Assembly (NCBI GenBank): GCA_902605755.1
Contig: CACLDR010000005.1
Span: 1 to 58,192 of the forward strand
Direction: 5' to 3'
DNA from: an uncultured Marinoscillum sp.
GTDB taxonomy: Bacteria > Bacteroidota > Bacteroidia > Cytophagales > Cyclobacteriaceae
DNA length: 58,192 nt
In this document: positions 18,280-27,734 of the stretch, one piece after another
Numbering within the stretch: the first letter of the stretch is position 1
How the letters are laid out: each line of letters opens with the position of its first letter
Notes under the pieces: generated by a model
Databases searched by the model: none
What the model was told of the DNA's origin: nothing
The model's input: only the letters and a program-made list of their open reading frames with translations
Translations under genes and position numbers: made by a program

Positions 18280-19638
18280 ATGGAGTTTAATATAATTTTA
18301 TTGTTACTTTTTGGAATGGGCGCAGGCGTTGCTATCGGATATTTAACTACCTTGATAAGATATAAAAAATCTACTTCGGATGAGCAAAAAGCTCAGTTAC
18401 AGCTCAAAATGGAGCTAGCCCGGACCATTTCACTAGAAAAAAATTTACAAGAATTAGATCATTTACTTAAAATTGAGCGAACAAAAACTGAAAAATTAAA
18501 TACTGAAAATGCAACTCTATCTGCCAATTTCTTGAATCTTCAAAAAAAATTAGACACAGAGAAAAAAGAATTAGGTGAACTTCAAAATAAATTTTCATTA
18601 GAATTTAAAAATCTTGCCAACGATATTTTTGAAGAAAAATCAAAAAGATTCACAGATCAAAATAAGAATAATTTAGGTGAAATTCTTACTCCTTTAAAAG
18701 AACGTATTCAAAAATTTGAACAGCAAGTCACTTTAAATAACAAAGAGAGCATCCAATGGAATACGGCACTTCAAGAGCAATTAAAAAATATGGCCACTCT
18801 GAATAAGCAAATGACCACAGAAACTGAAAATCTTACCCGAGCACTGAAAGGAGATGCCAAAGCACAAGGAAATTGGGGAGAAATACTACTGGAATCTATT
18901 TTAGAGAAAGTAGGTCTAACAAAAAATGTGCATTATTTCAAAGAACATAATTTAAAAACAGAGAGCGGTAGTAATCAACGATTGGATTATATACTCAAAC
19001 TCCCAGACGACAAGTGCTTAGTAATTGATTCTAAAGTTTCATTAACGGCCTATGCTCGATACACCGAAGCGGAGGAAAATGAAAAAAAAGTAGAACAGCT
19101 AAAACTTCATATGGACAGTATACTTACGCATATCAAGACTCTAAGTGCTAGAAACTATCAAAATTTACATCAAATCAAGCAACCTGATTATGTAATGATG
19201 TTTGTGGCCAACGAACCTGCGCTTGTAATTGCCTTGCAACAAGATATCCAGCTTTATGAAAAGGCCTTGGACAAAAATATTGTATTAGTCTCTACCAGTA
19301 CCTTACTAGCAACACTTAGGACGATATCTTATATCTGGAAACAGGATTCTCAAACAAAAAATACAATAGAGATTGCAAGACAAGCAGGAGCCATGTACGA
19401 TAAATTTAGCGCTTTTACAGATGACCTAATAAAAGTGGGTAGTAATCTCAAAACTACACAATCCAATTATGAGGACGCCATGAAAAAACTTAGTGAGGGA
19501 AAAGGCAACTTAGTCAACCGAGCTGAAAATCTCAAAAAACTGGGTGCTAAATCTACTAAAAATTTGGACTCTAGAATGATTTCGAGGGCAAATGATAAAA
19601 ATACAGATCTCCCTTCTCCAAATTTGTTTGCAAACTAA
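18280..19638 (+). CDS. rmuC: DNA recombination protein RmuC
   Basis: 452 residues: an N-terminal membrane anchor (IILLLLFGMGAGVAIGYL), a long Lys/Glu/Leu-rich coiled coil (about residues 30-190), then the RmuC nuclease-like core with GNWGEILLESILEKVGL, QRLDYILKLPDDKCLVIDSKVSL and YVMMFVANEPAL. RmuC limits inversion and rearrangement at short repeats and is reported to act with DNA-damage tolerance; it resembles PD-(D/E)xK enzymes, consistent with the D-x(n)-IDSK residues seen here. The gene is full length and intact, 21 bases downstream of the CPBP protease gene and 36 bases ahead of the GroES-like gene. Confidence 0.93.
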   Translation: MEFNIILLLLFGMGAGVAIGYLTTLIRYKKSTSDEQKAQLQLKMELARTISLEKNLQELDHLLKIERTKTEKLNTENATLSANFLNLQKKLDTEKKELGELQNKFSLEFKNLANDIFEEKSKRFTDQNKNNLGEILTPLKERIQKFEQQVTLNNKESIQWNTALQEQLKNMATLNKQMTTETENLTRALKGDAKAQGNWGEILLESILEKVGLTKNVHYFKEHNLKTESGSNQRLDYILKLPDDKCLVIDSKVSLTAYARYTEAEENEKKVEQLKLHMDSILTHIKTLSARNYQNLHQIKQPDYVMMFVANEPALVIALQQDIQLYEKALDKNIVLVSTSTLLATLRTISYIWKQDSQTKNTIEIARQAGAMYDKFSAFTDDLIKVGSNLKTTQSNYEDAMKKLSEGKGNLVNRAENLKKLGAKSTKNLDSRMISRANDKNTDLPSPNLFAN

Positions 19639-19674
19639 AACCCCAAATTATAACTTAGTACTTTGTAATTAATT

Positions 19675-20052
19675 ATGGAATTAACTGCTGAAAATAAATT
19701 GAAAAAACTGATCGTAGTCGGAGATCGTGTTTTAATCAAACCTTTAAAAGAATCTGACAAAACGGCCAGTGGTATTTTGCTTCCTCCGGGTGTAAGAGAA
19801 AAGGAAAAAATTCAAACGGGTTTTATTGTAAAAGTTGGCCCTGGATATCCAATCCCCATACCTTTAGATGAAGATGACGCCTGGAAACAAGAAGAAGATC
19901 AAATGAAATACGTCCCTTTGCAAGCCAAACAAGGAGATAAAGCAATTTTTCTTCAAAACGGGGCATTCGAGGTGGTATATGAAAACGAAAAATATTTCAT
20001 CGTTTCACAAGCTTCCATACTTATGCTCGAGCGCGAAGAAGATTTATTTTAA
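19675..20052 (+). CDS. GroES-like co-chaperone, orphan
   Basis: 125-residue Cpn10-fold protein with the family start KLIVVGDRVLIKPLKESDKTASGILLPP, which contains the mobile loop that in GroES contacts GroEL. After GFIVKVGPGYPIP there is an acidic insertion (LDEDDAWKQEEDQMKY) that ordinary GroES (about 92-97 residues) lacks; then GDKAIFLQNGAFEVVYENEKYFIV and a C-terminal LEREEDLF. No groEL is adjacent. Similar stand-alone GroES-like proteins occur in other Cytophagia, alongside a normal groES-groEL pair. Whether it works with GroEL or another partner is unknown. It follows rmuC closely and may share its transcript. Confidence 0.82.
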   Translation: MELTAENKLKKLIVVGDRVLIKPLKESDKTASGILLPPGVREKEKIQTGFIVKVGPGYPIPIPLDEDDAWKQEEDQMKYVPLQAKQGDKAIFLQNGAFEVVYENEKYFIVSQASILMLEREEDLF

Positions 20053-20415
20053 TGAGCAACAACCTTTCATAAACTTTCTTAAATTATGTTACATTAGGAT
20101 TTTTAATAGCAAAAATTCAAACATTAATCTGCCAAATAGCCCAATCTGAGCAACGAAACAACCCTTTACGTAGCGGCACAATTTTGTTATGAAATCCTTA
20201 ATCAAGCACCATTAATAAGAAAAGATGACCTCTAATACTAACATCACCGGTTCGAAATAATCCATCTATAAATTCAAGTCGGACTTTTATAAAAAATTTC
20301 CCATAAGCTCGAAATAAAGTTGAAAAAGTTTATTTCCCAACTCGGATGCTAAATAATTTAGGTCAAATTCAAATCAAAATAGTTGAAACGCCCATTGTCT
20401 TAAAGTTTTTTAGAA
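20053..20415. other. Intergenic stretch, possible decayed sequence
   Basis: Between the GroES-like gene and a convergent deacetylase gene. No intact gene. On the minus strand a stop-free run of about 43 codons (FRAYGKFFIKVRLEFIDGLF is part of it) reads smoothly but is closed on both sides and matches nothing I recognise. I call it unexplained, not a gene. Confidence 0.4.
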
Positions 20416-21465
20416 TTAAAAAACAGTATTTGCACCAGGATATAAGACTGCTTGTATCTCTCGCCATTGAATCAGCTTGATATTGTTTTGATTGAGCAAA
20501 TCCTGAAACTTTCTACTTGATACGATCTGATAATCTTGCTCACGCCATTTGGCTCCATAAGATTCGCGATCTTTAGTGATAGCATTCATTTCCTCATCAT
20601 TAAAAGCCAAATGTACCAAAAGCTGATTGAGACCTGGTTTGATAAATGAAAGAACATCTAAATAATACTTTTCCATTTCATTTAATTCTATTCCTTTTAA
20701 GGCCATGAACATTTGGTCTACAATTACTACGTGTGGGGGCAAAGGGAATTGTTCATCAAAATGCGGAGCCAAAAGTTTTGGTATAAATACAGGTATTTGA
20801 TTTTGATGTCCTACTTCTATGTACGTTCTTAAAAATTCTGGATCGAAAAATAAGGTACCTTCATGACTGTCCAAATGTGTCGGCGCAATACCCAAAGTAC
20901 GTGCATAGTCAATTTGAGCCTGTAATTCAACCTTTATTTGGGAATTACTAGCCTCTTTAATAACCGTTACATTATTTTGATGCAGAAAGCCTTCCTTATC
21001 TAAAAGAGTCCCGATCTCATCAGCAGATGCAACTCCGGTCCATTTGTAACCGATCCATTCCGAAGTAAAAGTTAAATGAAGCCCCAAATCTATCTGTGGA
21101 TTATCAAGATAATAAGCGGCTACTTCTTCGGCAAAAGGTGATGGCATCATAACACTAGCCGAACTCACAAATCCCTTTGAAAGTGCCTCAAAAGAGGCTT
21201 TATTGACCGACCGTGCCAGACCTAAATCATCGGCATGTATAATTAGTAACTTATCTGAAGTCGTATAACCTAGTTTTTGCGCTAAATTTTCGTACTGCTT
21301 CAGGGGTCGGTCTGAGTGAAAAATAAAGTTATAAATTAATCGAATATCATAAATAGGAATTTCATTGAAATAGAAAAATAATCTTAACCCGCCCCAAGCC
21401 ATGATAGCAAGTAGCAACAGTCCAAGCCAAAATCTAAATAAAATACGTCTTATTTTATTTTTCAT
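20416..21465 (-). CDS. Membrane-anchored YdjC/ChbG-type carbohydrate deacetylase
   Basis: 349 residues. The N-terminus is a single membrane anchor (FWLGLLLLAIMAWGGLRLFFYF), which the usual cytoplasmic ChbG lacks. The catalytic domain starts near residue 70 with LLIIHADDLGLARSVN, the metal-binding Asp-Asp of the YdjC family, followed by DLGLHLTFTSEW and THLDSHEG, supplying the His ligands. ChbG removes one acetyl group from chitin oligosaccharides; the substrate of this anchored form is not known but is likely an N-acetylated sugar at the membrane or in the periplasm. It stands alone, with gene-poor DNA on both sides. Confidence 0.82.
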   Translation of the reverse strand: MKNKIRRILFRFWLGLLLLAIMAWGGLRLFFYFNEIPIYDIRLIYNFIFHSDRPLKQYENLAQKLGYTTSDKLLIIHADDLGLARSVNKASFEALSKGFVSSASVMMPSPFAEEVAAYYLDNPQIDLGLHLTFTSEWIGYKWTGVASADEIGTLLDKEGFLHQNNVTVIKEASNSQIKVELQAQIDYARTLGIAPTHLDSHEGTLFFDPEFLRTYIEVGHQNQIPVFIPKLLAPHFDEQFPLPPHVVIVDQMFMALKGIELNEMEKYYLDVLSFIKPGLNQLLVHLAFNDEEMNAITKDRESYGAKWREQDYQIVSSRKFQDLLNQNNIKLIQWREIQAVLYPGANTVF

Positions 21466-22501
21466 CCTGATTGATTAAAACTAAAATACAACATTTATTG
21501 GCAAATAGCAGTAGTAATAGCTTTTTCATCTATTAAACCCCTTATGCTTTCGCCTTCGTTCTAAGGAGTATAATTAAAGTATAAACAATCCTCTTAAATA
21601 AAAGTATAAGCCTGAAAGATAAATATAATCTGAAAATAAAGCCTAATAGCCAGCACAACTTTATGCTCACATTTTGCTAGAGTTTTTTGGAAACATTAAC
21701 AAGAGAATTACCAACAATATTATAATAGTATAACTCCGATCTTTTCGTAATAATATATTTCAACCCTACTTAAAGCCATATTCGTTAATCCTTCAACAAA
21801 ACCCACTAAAAAGTCCGTTAGCATCAAATAAGATAAAAAAATAACTGCTCAAAAGTTATTGAAAACTAAAATAAAAGCACCTTAAGGCAAAGTTTGAAAT
21901 CAATAGCGGTTGGGTTTATTCCATTCGCTATGTTTATTTAAACGTTTAAATTACTGAAGGAAGGTCTTTCGGATTAGCTTTCTCATGATTTCGGTCAAAA
22001 AGTTGTAAAATTAAAATGATTTTAACTCAGCAATGAGCTCGGCCCAAAGAGTTAGTAAGAATTTAATCGAGATCCCCAGCACACGGTTTTGTCTATAGTG
22101 AAATTGAGAATCTCATTACTTCAGTATGATGAAAAAATATCAACCGATCATTATTTCTAAAGGGCCAATCGTCTTAAGGAAACCCATAAGCTCCTGTGAT
22201 TCGAAATTAATCCTGAGTTGAAATGCTGAAGCTCTTATTTTAAATATTGCCATGAATATAATGTTTTTGAAGATTTAGAAGTGATTTGATTATTATAAAG
22301 GGAATTAAAATAAATATATCTAGACCAACTATTCGATTAAGAGTAATTAAATTAATTTTAAATATGTATTTAATCCCCTTAGATGAAATATAATTGAAGC
22401 ATTGCTTGCATTCACAATCCAATATCTATTTAATTAATTTAGAAAAATGATCTGAATAAATTAATACAACCATTAAAACTTCATGGAAAATACAAAAAGG
22501 T
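21466..22501. other. One-kilobase gene-poor region
   Basis: No gene, tRNA or clear repeat recognised. Stops are dense in all frames. Some short runs read like worn coding sequence: a 32-codon frame beginning MMKKYQPIIISKGPIVLRKP near 22130 and a 60-codon minus-strand frame at 22240-22422, but neither matches a known family. The promoter of the epimerase gene at 22502 must lie at the right end. Confidence 0.45.
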
Positions 22502-23575
22502 ATGAAGATTAAATCTGTAAAAAGCTGGAAAGAAAATTTTGGATTACTTCGGCCCTATACCATTGCTTCTAAAGGTACTAGATATGATGTTTCCAATATC
22601 ATTGTAGAAATTTCCTTGGAGAATGGAATAAAAGGATTAGGTGCTTCTGCACCCACCGAAATAGATGAGGGAGAGACTTTTGCAAAGTGTGAAACCGTAT
22701 TGCGTGAAGATAATTTGAAATGGCTAATTGGAAGGGAGATTGAATCTTTAGATAAAATAAGTACAGATCTTCGCAATCGAATGTTCATGACACCGGCAGC
22801 TCGTGCAGGAATCGACATTGCATTATATGATGCCTTTGCTTTATTTAACAATGTCCCATTAGTTGACCTTTTAGGCCGTCAATATGAAGCCTTACCGACT
22901 TCAATAACTATAGGTATTAAATCCATAGAAGAATCTTTAGAGGAGGCTCATGAGTATGGAAGAAGAGGTTTTAAAATCATCAAACTGAAAACGGGCGCTT
23001 CTGTTGAAGAAGATGTAGCACGAATAACTAAATTGAGAGAAAGCATTGGTCAATCTATTGCTATCAGGGTTGATGCTAATCAAGGTTATGATACAAATGA
23101 TTACAAAAAATTCATAAAAGATACGCAAGAGCTTAATGTTGAGTTTGTTGAGCAGCCATTTCCGAAAAAAAATATCGACCAAATGCGTAGTTTGGAGGAA
23201 AAATATAAATCCCTTGTTGCAGCAGATGAAAGTTTACAAAACGAAGAGGATGCGGCCTTAATAGCAACCCCCCCTAAGGCCTGTGGAATTTTTAACATCA
23301 AATTAATGAAGAGTGGTGGCATTTATTCGGCTATGAAAATTGCTACTATAGCCAATAAAGCTAATATTGATTTAATGTGGGGCTGTATGGATGAAAGCAG
23401 AATCAGTATTGCTGCCGGGCTTCATACTGCATTCGCTTGTCCAAACACAAAGTATATTGATTTAGATGGTAGTTTAGATTTGGCCAGAGATTTAGTTTCA
23501 GGCGGTTTTGAAATCAAAGACGGGATTATGCGGACCCTTAACGCTCCTGGGTTGGGGGTTAAAATGCTTTCTTAA
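22502..23575 (+). CDS. Dipeptide epimerase (enolase superfamily)
   Basis: 357-residue enolase-superfamily enzyme of the muconate-lactonising subgroup, most like L-Ala-D/L-Glu epimerases. The N-terminal capping domain covers about residues 1-125. The barrel supplies IIKLKTG (KxK, first catalytic Lys), IRVDANQGYD (first metal Asp), VEQPFP (metal Glu), AADESL (metal Asp) and the second Lys in FNIKLMKSGG; MWGCMDESRISIAAGLH closes the site, as in Ala-Glu epimerases. These enzymes recycle murein dipeptides, though many relatives in Bacteroidota act on other dipeptides, so exact specificity is inferred. It is isolated between gene-poor stretches; no murein-peptide permease or ligase gene is adjacent. 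Confidence 0.88.
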   Translation: MKIKSVKSWKENFGLLRPYTIASKGTRYDVSNIIVEISLENGIKGLGASAPTEIDEGETFAKCETVLREDNLKWLIGREIESLDKISTDLRNRMFMTPAARAGIDIALYDAFALFNNVPLVDLLGRQYEALPTSITIGIKSIEESLEEAHEYGRRGFKIIKLKTGASVEEDVARITKLRESIGQSIAIRVDANQGYDTNDYKKFIKDTQELNVEFVEQPFPKKNIDQMRSLEEKYKSLVAADESLQNEEDAALIATPPKACGIFNIKLMKSGGIYSAMKIATIANKANIDLMWGCMDESRISIAAGLHTAFACPNTKYIDLDGSLDLARDLVSGGFEIKDGIMRTLNAPGLGVKMLS

Positions 23576-24094
23576 TTAGAATTAAATATAATTAACATAT
23601 AATTAGACATTGATTTTTTAAAATTATTCATTCAAAGTATTTAAATCTAATGTGAATTTATCTCGTTTTTTTACTAGGGACTAATGATCATTTCCTATTC
23701 TAAAATTAAAACCAATTTAATTTCAACAAATATTTAATAAGCTAAGGCATTTTTTATTAATTCAATCATAGCTCAGAGCTCTTATAAATTTACTCCCATA
23801 TATACTCCTCTATTTTGACGATTGTCCTCTAAAAAATTAATAACTGCCCCATCATTCCATGATAACTTGTATTGGCCAAGTCACAATTTCTGTTCAAAAT
23901 AGAGTAAATAAAAATTAAGCTTATTCGTTCAATTTATAGAAAGATTACAACTACTAAAATTTCATACTACACCAAATTATACCGAAGCGCCTTCAATAAG
24001 ATGCAAATATAATTGTCATTGTTGCGATATTTATATAGTAAAAACATAAAACTTGATGAACGTCTATTTATCCCTATCCAAAATTCAAAATATT
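23576..24094. other. Gene-poor spacer
   Basis: About 520 AT-rich bases between the convergent epimerase and hemB genes. I see no intact gene, RNA gene or strong terminator hairpin. Small stop-free patches on the minus strand match nothing I can name. Confidence 0.45.
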
Positions 24095-25066
24095 TTACTT
24101 TCTATTCCTTTCAGCAAATTCCTTTGCAAAATATGTCAAGATAATATCGGCCCCTGATCGCTTGATGGCGGTCAAAGACTCCTGCATGGCTCGCTCGCCA
24201 TCTATCCATCCCTTTTGTGAGGCAGCCTTAATCATAGAATATTGTCCAGACACATTATACCCTGCAACTGGAAGTGGAAAATTTTCTTTAAAATCACTGA
24301 TAATATCTAAGTAGGTCAATGCTGGTTTAACCATCAATATATCAGCCCCTTCTTCGTAATCAAGCTGTGCCTCAACCAGGGCCTCTTCACGGTTGGCAGG
24401 ATCCATTTGATAAGTCTTTTTGTCACCGAACTTAGGTGCTGAATCTAATGCATCTCGAAAAGGACCATAAAAGGCACTGGCATACTTAGCCGTGTAGGAC
24501 ATAATGCCTACCTCCTGAAAACCTTGTTGATCCAAAAGTTCACGTAAATAACCAACACGGCCATCCATCATATCTGATGGCCCAATCATATCGATCCCTG
24601 TCTCCGCCTGTGCAAGTGCCATTTTCCCCAAAATCTTTAAAGTTGCATCATTAAGTATTTTGCCATCTCTGACCAAGCCATCATGTCCGTCACTGCTGTA
24701 GGGGTCCATAGCGATGTCGGTGATGATATGGGATTCAGGTAACCTTGATTTAATTTCTTTAAGTGTCCTTAGATAAAAGGAATCTTCACGATACCCTTCA
24801 ATGGCCTTTGGAGTTTTATTCTTCTCTGAAACAATAGGAAACACATCAAATGACCTAATACCCAAACCCATGCAATATTCTATCTCTTTAAGCATTAAGT
24901 CTGAAGTCAGCCGATAAATGCCCGGCATAGATATCACTTCTTGTTTCTGATTATAACCTTCAATCAAAAACAAGGGAAATATCAGGTCATCGGTTGTGAC
25001 CTGTGTCTGTCGTATCAAAGATCTGATTCCTTCAGTCTTACGGTTTCTTCTAGGTCTTCTAAGCAT
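24095..25066 (-). CDS. hemB: Porphobilinogen synthase (HemB)
   Basis: Cytoplasmic enzyme that joins two 5-aminolevulinate molecules into porphobilinogen for haem synthesis. Both Schiff-base lysines are in place, in SYTAKYASAFYGPFRDA and ILMVKPALTYLD. The metal loop reads MDPYSSDGHDGL: the three Cys of the zinc-type (CxCxxxxxxxC) are replaced by Asp/Ser, so this is the zinc-independent, Mg/K-type HemB. Its 323-residue length is normal. The downstream end faces the epimerase gene; a TauE-type permease gene lies 37 bases upstream on the same strand and may share the transcript. Confidence 0.96.
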   Translation of the reverse strand: MLRRPRRNRKTEGIRSLIRQTQVTTDDLIFPLFLIEGYNQKQEVISMPGIYRLTSDLMLKEIEYCMGLGIRSFDVFPIVSEKNKTPKAIEGYREDSFYLRTLKEIKSRLPESHIITDIAMDPYSSDGHDGLVRDGKILNDATLKILGKMALAQAETGIDMIGPSDMMDGRVGYLRELLDQQGFQEVGIMSYTAKYASAFYGPFRDALDSAPKFGDKKTYQMDPANREEALVEAQLDYEEGADILMVKPALTYLDIISDFKENFPLPVAGYNVSGQYSMIKAASQKGWIDGERAMQESLTAIKRSGADIILTYFAKEFAERNRK

Positions 25067-25103
25067 GATTACAAAGATAATTAATCAATTGAGTTGAACA
25101 TAA

Positions 25104-25862
25104 TTAAGATTGAAACATCATTATTAAAGCTGCCAAAATAGTCATGACAATGATAAAACGACGATAAATTTGCTCAGAAATACGTTTAACAATCTGAGCC
25201 CCAAAAAAAGATCCGAAGGCAATAAATGGCAATACCAATGAATCCAAAAATAACGAACTCCAGGTAATGGTTTCCCAACTGTAAACATGGAAAGGTACCT
25301 TTGCCAAATTGATAATTAAAAAAAACCAAGCTGCTGTTCCAATAAACTGGTTTTTTAATAAATCCAAAGACAGTAAATAGACAGCCATAACAGAACCAGC
25401 CAAATTACCCACCATTGTTGTAAATCCTGCAGCTAATCCCAGACAAGCTATCAATAACCTATTCTGTAAGATCATTTGGCTTTGGTACCTTTCATTAAAT
25501 ATCATGATCCCAGTACTCAAAAAAATGATACTAGCCATCACTTGACGAAATACCACATCATCAATAAATATTCCTACATAAGCTCCTAGTAACACTCCTA
25601 CAAAAGCAAAAGGCAACACAAGATTCAAATATTTCCATTGGGCATACCTATGATAATGATAAACAGCCATTAAATCTCCTAAAATGAGAATTGGCAGCAT
25701 TATACCACTCGAAGTCCTTCCACCAAAACCAATAGCAAGCAAAGGTACAGCAACCATCCCCGCCCCGTGAATCCCCGTTTTTGCCATACCCACCAATATA
25801 CCAACCATAACCAATACAAACATTTGCTGATGGTTCAGACTAAAATTAAAAAGGTCCATCAT
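25104..25862 (-). CDS. TauE/SafE-family sulfite/anion exporter
   Basis: 252-residue inner-membrane protein with about eight hydrophobic segments in the two-repeat arrangement of the TauE/SafE (DUF81) family. Typical pieces are MVGILVGMAKTGIHGAGMVAVPLLA near the N-terminus and AAGFTTMVGNLAGSVMAVYLL at the start of the second repeat. Members move sulfite, sulfoacetate or similar small organic anions; the substrate cannot be told from sequence. It lies between rocD (upstream) and hemB (downstream) on the same strand with short gaps (69 and 37 bases), suggesting a shared transcript but no obvious metabolic link. Confidence 0.88.
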   Translation of the reverse strand: MMDLFNFSLNHQQMFVLVMVGILVGMAKTGIHGAGMVAVPLLAIGFGGRTSSGIMLPILILGDLMAVYHYHRYAQWKYLNLVLPFAFVGVLLGAYVGIFIDDVVFRQVMASIIFLSTGIMIFNERYQSQMILQNRLLIACLGLAAGFTTMVGNLAGSVMAVYLLSLDLLKNQFIGTAAWFFLIINLAKVPFHVYSWETITWSSLFLDSLVLPFIAFGSFFGAQIVKRISEQIYRRFIIVMTILAALIMMFQS

Positions 25863-25931
25863 ATCTTTGGCCGAACATTATCTTTTCATGACCTCCATTT
25901 TTAAACTGTAAGGCAATTACAAATACAGAAA

Positions 25932-27173
25932 TTAACCAAAATTAAACCCTATAATAGTTTGTTTAATGATTTGCAAGCAATGATTTAATTGCTCCTCGGT
26001 AATGACCAAAGGAGGCGCAAATCGAATTATATTGCCATGAGTAGGTTTAGCTAATAATCCATTCTCCTTTAGAGACAAACAAAGATCCCATGCAGTGGTA
26101 CTCTCTTCAGTATCATTAATTACCAAAGCATTAAGTAATCCTTTGCCCCGGACTGTTTGAATCATTTGATGAGTCGAAACAAAATCAGTCAATTCCTTAC
26201 GAAACAAATCTCCAAGTATTTGAGAGTTTTGCGCAAGATTTTCATCAATCACAACTCCTAAGGCAGCTTGTGCCACCTTGCAAGCCAACGGATTGCCTCC
26301 ATAAGTTGAGCCATGTTCACCTGGCTTTATGGTCAGCATGACCTCATCATCAGCCAATATTGCTGACACAGGAAGAATGCCTCCAGAAATAGCCTTCCCT
26401 AGTATCAAAATATCCGGTCTTGCGTCTTCATAATCACAAGCCAACATTTTACCCGTCCTTGCTATTCCCGTTTGCACCTCATCAGCTATAAACAAGATAT
26501 TGTACTGCGTGCACAATGCCCTGACACCTGCAAGATAACCTGGGTCTGGTACTACCACACCTGCTTCTCCTTGAATCGGCTCAACCATAAAGGCGGCTAT
26601 CGTTGGGTCTTGAAGTTTTTGCTCCAAAGCTTTTAAATCATTATAAGGAATGAGCTCATAACCAGGCATATAAGGACCAAATCCCTTATAAGACAACGGA
26701 TCATCAGAACTACTAATTGCCGCCAAAGTTCGCCCCCAAAAATTCCCTTGTGCAAAAATAATTTTAGCCTGATTTTCGGGAATTCCTTTATGCTCATATC
26801 CCCACTTTCTCGCTAGCTTATTGGCTGTCTCTCCGCCCTCCACCCCTGTATTCATCGGCAACACTTTGTCGTAGTTAAATAAATTAGTGATGAATTGTTC
26901 ATATTCACCCAATACATCATTATAAAATGCACGAGAAGTTAAGGTCAAAATTGCCGCCTGATCTGTTAAAGCTTTTAAAATCTTTGGATGACAATGGCCT
27001 TGATTCACAGCCGAATAAGCAGATAAAAAATCAAAATACTCTTTACCTTCTACATCCCAAACCTTTGCCCCAAGCCCTTTAGCTAAAACTACGGGTAAAG
27101 GGTGGTAATTATGTGCCCCATGCTGTGCTTCAAGAAGTATAAGCATATCACTTTTTGTTGTGCTTTCTATCAT
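25932..27173 (-). CDS. rocD: Ornithine aminotransferase
   Basis: Class-III PLP aminotransferase converting ornithine and 2-oxoglutarate to glutamate semialdehyde and glutamate. Visible landmarks: [17 protein letters not shown] at the N-terminus, [49 protein letters not shown] and Lys260 in ILGKAISGG, the PLP lysine. 413 residues is normal, and the EGGE-ETANK and QTGIARTG motifs separate it from acetylornithine aminotransferase and GABA transaminase. No arginase is adjacent. It is divergent from the DUF5522 gene, with 32 bases between the two starts. Confidence 0.95.
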   Translation of the reverse strand: MIESTTKSDMLILLEAQHGAHNYHPLPVVLAKGLGAKVWDVEGKEYFDFLSAYSAVNQGHCHPKILKALTDQAAILTLTSRAFYNDVLGEYEQFITNLFNYDKVLPMNTGVEGGETANKLARKWGYEHKGIPENQAKIIFAQGNFWGRTLAAISSSDDPLSYKGFGPYMPGYELIPYNDLKALEQKLQDPTIAAFMVEPIQGEAGVVVPDPGYLAGVRALCTQYNILFIADEVQTGIARTGKMLACDYEDARPDILILGKAISGGILPVSAILADDEVMLTIKPGEHGSTYGGNPLACKVAQAALGVVIDENLAQNSQILGDLFRKELTDFVSTHQMIQTVRGKGLLNALVINDTEESTTAWDLCLSLKENGLLAKPTHGNIIRFAPPLVITEEQLNHCLQIIKQTIIGFNFG

Positions 27174-27205
27174 AAATTCTAAAATTTTTTATTGGGAACC
27201 AATTC

Positions 27206-27406
27206 ATGTGTTCCGCAGTTGCTGTAAAGTTACGAGATATTAAGAAATTGACATCAAACAAAAAAAAGAAGAAAGAATTTTCTACAGAAGAAGCGGATTA
27301 TTATTTTAGCAAAGAAGGATTTGTAATCTTAACGGCATCATTTCTCATGAGACGGGGTTTTTGCTGTAATTCTGAATGCAAAAATTGCCCCTATCCAACA
27401 AAATAA
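27206..27406 (+). CDS. DUF5522 small cysteine-rich protein
   Basis: 66-residue protein ending in RRGFCCNSECKNCPYPTK. This CCxxxCxxCPY tail, after DYYFSKEGFVILTASFLM, is the DUF5522 signature found in many Bacteroidota and Proteobacteria. Four close cysteines suggest a small metal- or cluster-binding site; the function is unknown. The first 20 residues (rich in Lys) are not conserved in the family, so the true start may be later, but no better start codon is in frame nearby. Reads away from rocD and towards the rpmB group. Confidence 0.85.
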   Translation: MCSAVAVKLRDIKKLTSNKKKKKEFSTEEADYYFSKEGFVILTASFLMRRGFCCNSECKNCPYPTK

Positions 27407-27425
27407 AAAAAATGTGATCTTAGCA

Positions 27426-27456
27426 TTTGGTAATAAAACTATTATAATGATATTTG
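27426..27456 (+). promoter_or_regulatory. Bacteroidota-type promoter of rpmB operon
   Basis: TTTG at 27426-27429 and GATATTTG at 27449-27456 fit the -33/-7 pattern (TTTG, 19 bases, TAnnTTTG) with one mismatch and ideal spacing. Transcription would start near 27463, about 20 bases ahead of the rpmB ATG. This is a reasonable site for a highly expressed ribosomal-protein unit. Confidence 0.5.
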
Positions 27457-27484
27457 CAATTCGTTTTTAAAAAGCGCGTTAATT

Positions 27485-27724
27485 ATGTCAAAAGTTTGCG
27501 ATATTACAGGCAAAAGAGCAAGAAGCGGAAATAATGTCTCCAAAGCCAACAACAGGACCAAAAGAAAATTTTTCCCCAATCTCCACAAAAAAAAGTTTTA
27601 TGTACCTGAGCAGGATACATGGATCACACTTAAAGTGTCATCAACCGCGCTACGTACGATCAACAAAAATGGTATCAATGCTGTGCTCAGACAAGCAAAA
27701 ATTAATGGCAGCAAATTAATTTAA
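27485..27724 (+). CDS. rpmB: 50S ribosomal protein bL28
   Basis: 79-residue ribosomal protein beginning [38 protein letters not shown], the standard bL28 start, and ending with a basic tail. The N-terminal CxxTGK is the typical bL28 motif. The paired C-terminal Cys of zinc-binding bL28 forms are absent. First gene of the rpmB-rpmG-DUF4295-ftsY group, with 10 bases to rpmG; this order is conserved across Bacteroidota. Confidence 0.97.
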   Translation: MSKVCDITGKRARSGNNVSKANNRTKRKFFPNLHKKKFYVPEQDTWITLKVSSTALRTINKNGINAVLRQAKINGSKLI

Positions 27725-27734
27725 AAATAAGAAA

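Noticed and set aside
20053-20415. Minus-strand 43-codon run as a gene remnant
   Set aside because: Two frames show similar short open runs and neither matches a known protein, so I could not support a gene.
22240-22422. 60-codon minus-strand frame
   Set aside because: No family resemblance and lies in a stop-rich tract; Cys and Ile content fits chance reading.
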